This document shows, in pieces, positions 63,785-64,000 of a stretch of 64,000 bases of DNA. Position 1 is the first letter of the stretch; each line of letters begins with the position of its first letter. The position numbers and the translations under genes are program-made. This DNA comes from Neobacillus niacini (GTDB lineage Bacteria; Bacillota; Bacilli; Bacillales; Cytobacillaceae): assembly GCF_030817595.1 (NCBI RefSeq), contig NZ_JAUSZN010000001.1, positions 2,674,001 to 2,738,000 of the forward strand, written 5' to 3'. The notes under the pieces were generated by a model. That model worked only from the letters and a program-made list of their open reading frames with translations, did not search any database and was not told the DNA's origin.

Positions 63785-64000
63785 TTATGCAGTTTTTGGT
63801 TTATCTTTTTCTACTGTTTGTTCAAACATATCTTCACTTACTGGTTCTTTACCAGGAAGGATTAAGTGTAAAAGAACACCTGCTATTGCCGCTAATGCCA
63901 TTCCTTGAATTTGGAAGGATTCTGATACTTTTATAAACGCTCCGCCAATTCCAATGACAAGAATGACCGATGAAATCACCAAGTTGCGATTGTTACTAAA
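63785..64000 (-). CDS. pyrP: uracil permease, C-terminal part (truncated by window edge)
   Basis: The last 71 codons of a membrane protein read from the window edge to 63785. A hydrophobic segment VISSVILVIGIGGAFIKV is followed by a second, GMALAAIAGVLLHLILPG, and a charged tail ending EKDKPKTA. The position ahead of a PyrR attenuator and pyrB, and the tail pattern, fit the uracil:proton symporter PyrP (UraA, NCS2 family). The N-terminus lies outside the window. Confidence 0.85.
   Translation of the reverse strand, partial: FSNNRNLVISSVILVIGIGGAFIKVSESFQIQGMALAAIAGVLLHLILPGKEPVSEDMFEQTVEKDKPKTA

Noticed and set aside
63703..63936. 77-codon plus-strand frame opposite the pyr attenuator and pyrP
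   Set aside because: It is antisense to the attenuator and to pyrP membrane segments, which explains its Leu-rich appearance.

Overview
The window is a core-genome stretch of an endospore-forming member of the Bacillaceae (low-GC Firmicutes). Gene order follows the Bacillus subtilis chromosome from pyrP to rpsB almost gene for gene, but on the minus strand, so transcription runs from high to low coordinates. Only rpmB and rqcH lie on the plus strand. A 27-residue spoVM gene, codY, remA, prkC/prpC and a PyrR attenuator fix the family. I cannot name the genus or species from sequence alone. I saw no tRNA, rRNA, insertion sequence, prophage or CRISPR array.

Layout, in direction of transcription. 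(1) 64000-54117: pyrimidine operon, pyrP (partial)-pyrB-pyrC-carA-carB-pyrK-pyrD-pyrF-pyrE. Most junctions overlap, and a PyrR-type attenuator sits between pyrP and pyrB. (2) 52375-54084: rqcH on the plus strand, converging on pyrE at a shared terminator. (3) 52182-34413: calcium P-type ATPase, yloC, remA, gmk, rpoZ, coaBC, priA, def, fmt, rsmB, rlmN, prpC, prkC, rsgA, rpe, thiN, spoVM. (4) rpmB on the plus strand, diverging from yloU. (5) 33763-29987: yloU, fakA, sdaAB, sdaAA, then recG. (6) 27820-24084: fatty-acid/phospholipid operon fapR-plsX-fabD-fabG-acpP behind a near-consensus FapR operator. (7) 23918-13142: rnc, smc, ftsY, ylxM, ffh, rpsP, khpA, ylqD, rimM, trmD, rplS, lepB, covering RNA processing, chromosome organisation, protein targeting and ribosome maturation. 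(8) 13124-28: rbgA, rnhB, sucCD, dprA, topA, trmFO, hslVU, codY, rpsB.

Compared with B. subtilis, four blocks are absent from their usual places: the fla/che cluster between codY and rpsB, ylqG-ylqH between rnhB and sucC, xerC (codV) between trmFO and hslV, and the cysH-ylnF sulfate cluster between pyrE and rqcH. Two of the four are flagellum-related, which suggests the organism has lost its flagella or carries those genes elsewhere.

The main non-coding signals are a dispersed palindromic repeat family (one full copy, one centre-deleted copy, two single-arm fragments), a perfect 15-bp palindrome overlapping a consensus -35 upstream of topA, cre-like sites near topA and sucC, a recG terminator that overlaps the fapR promoter, and many intrinsic terminators that divide the region into transcription units. 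I did not find a clearly new multi-gene system. The repeat family and the topA control region are the least explained parts.
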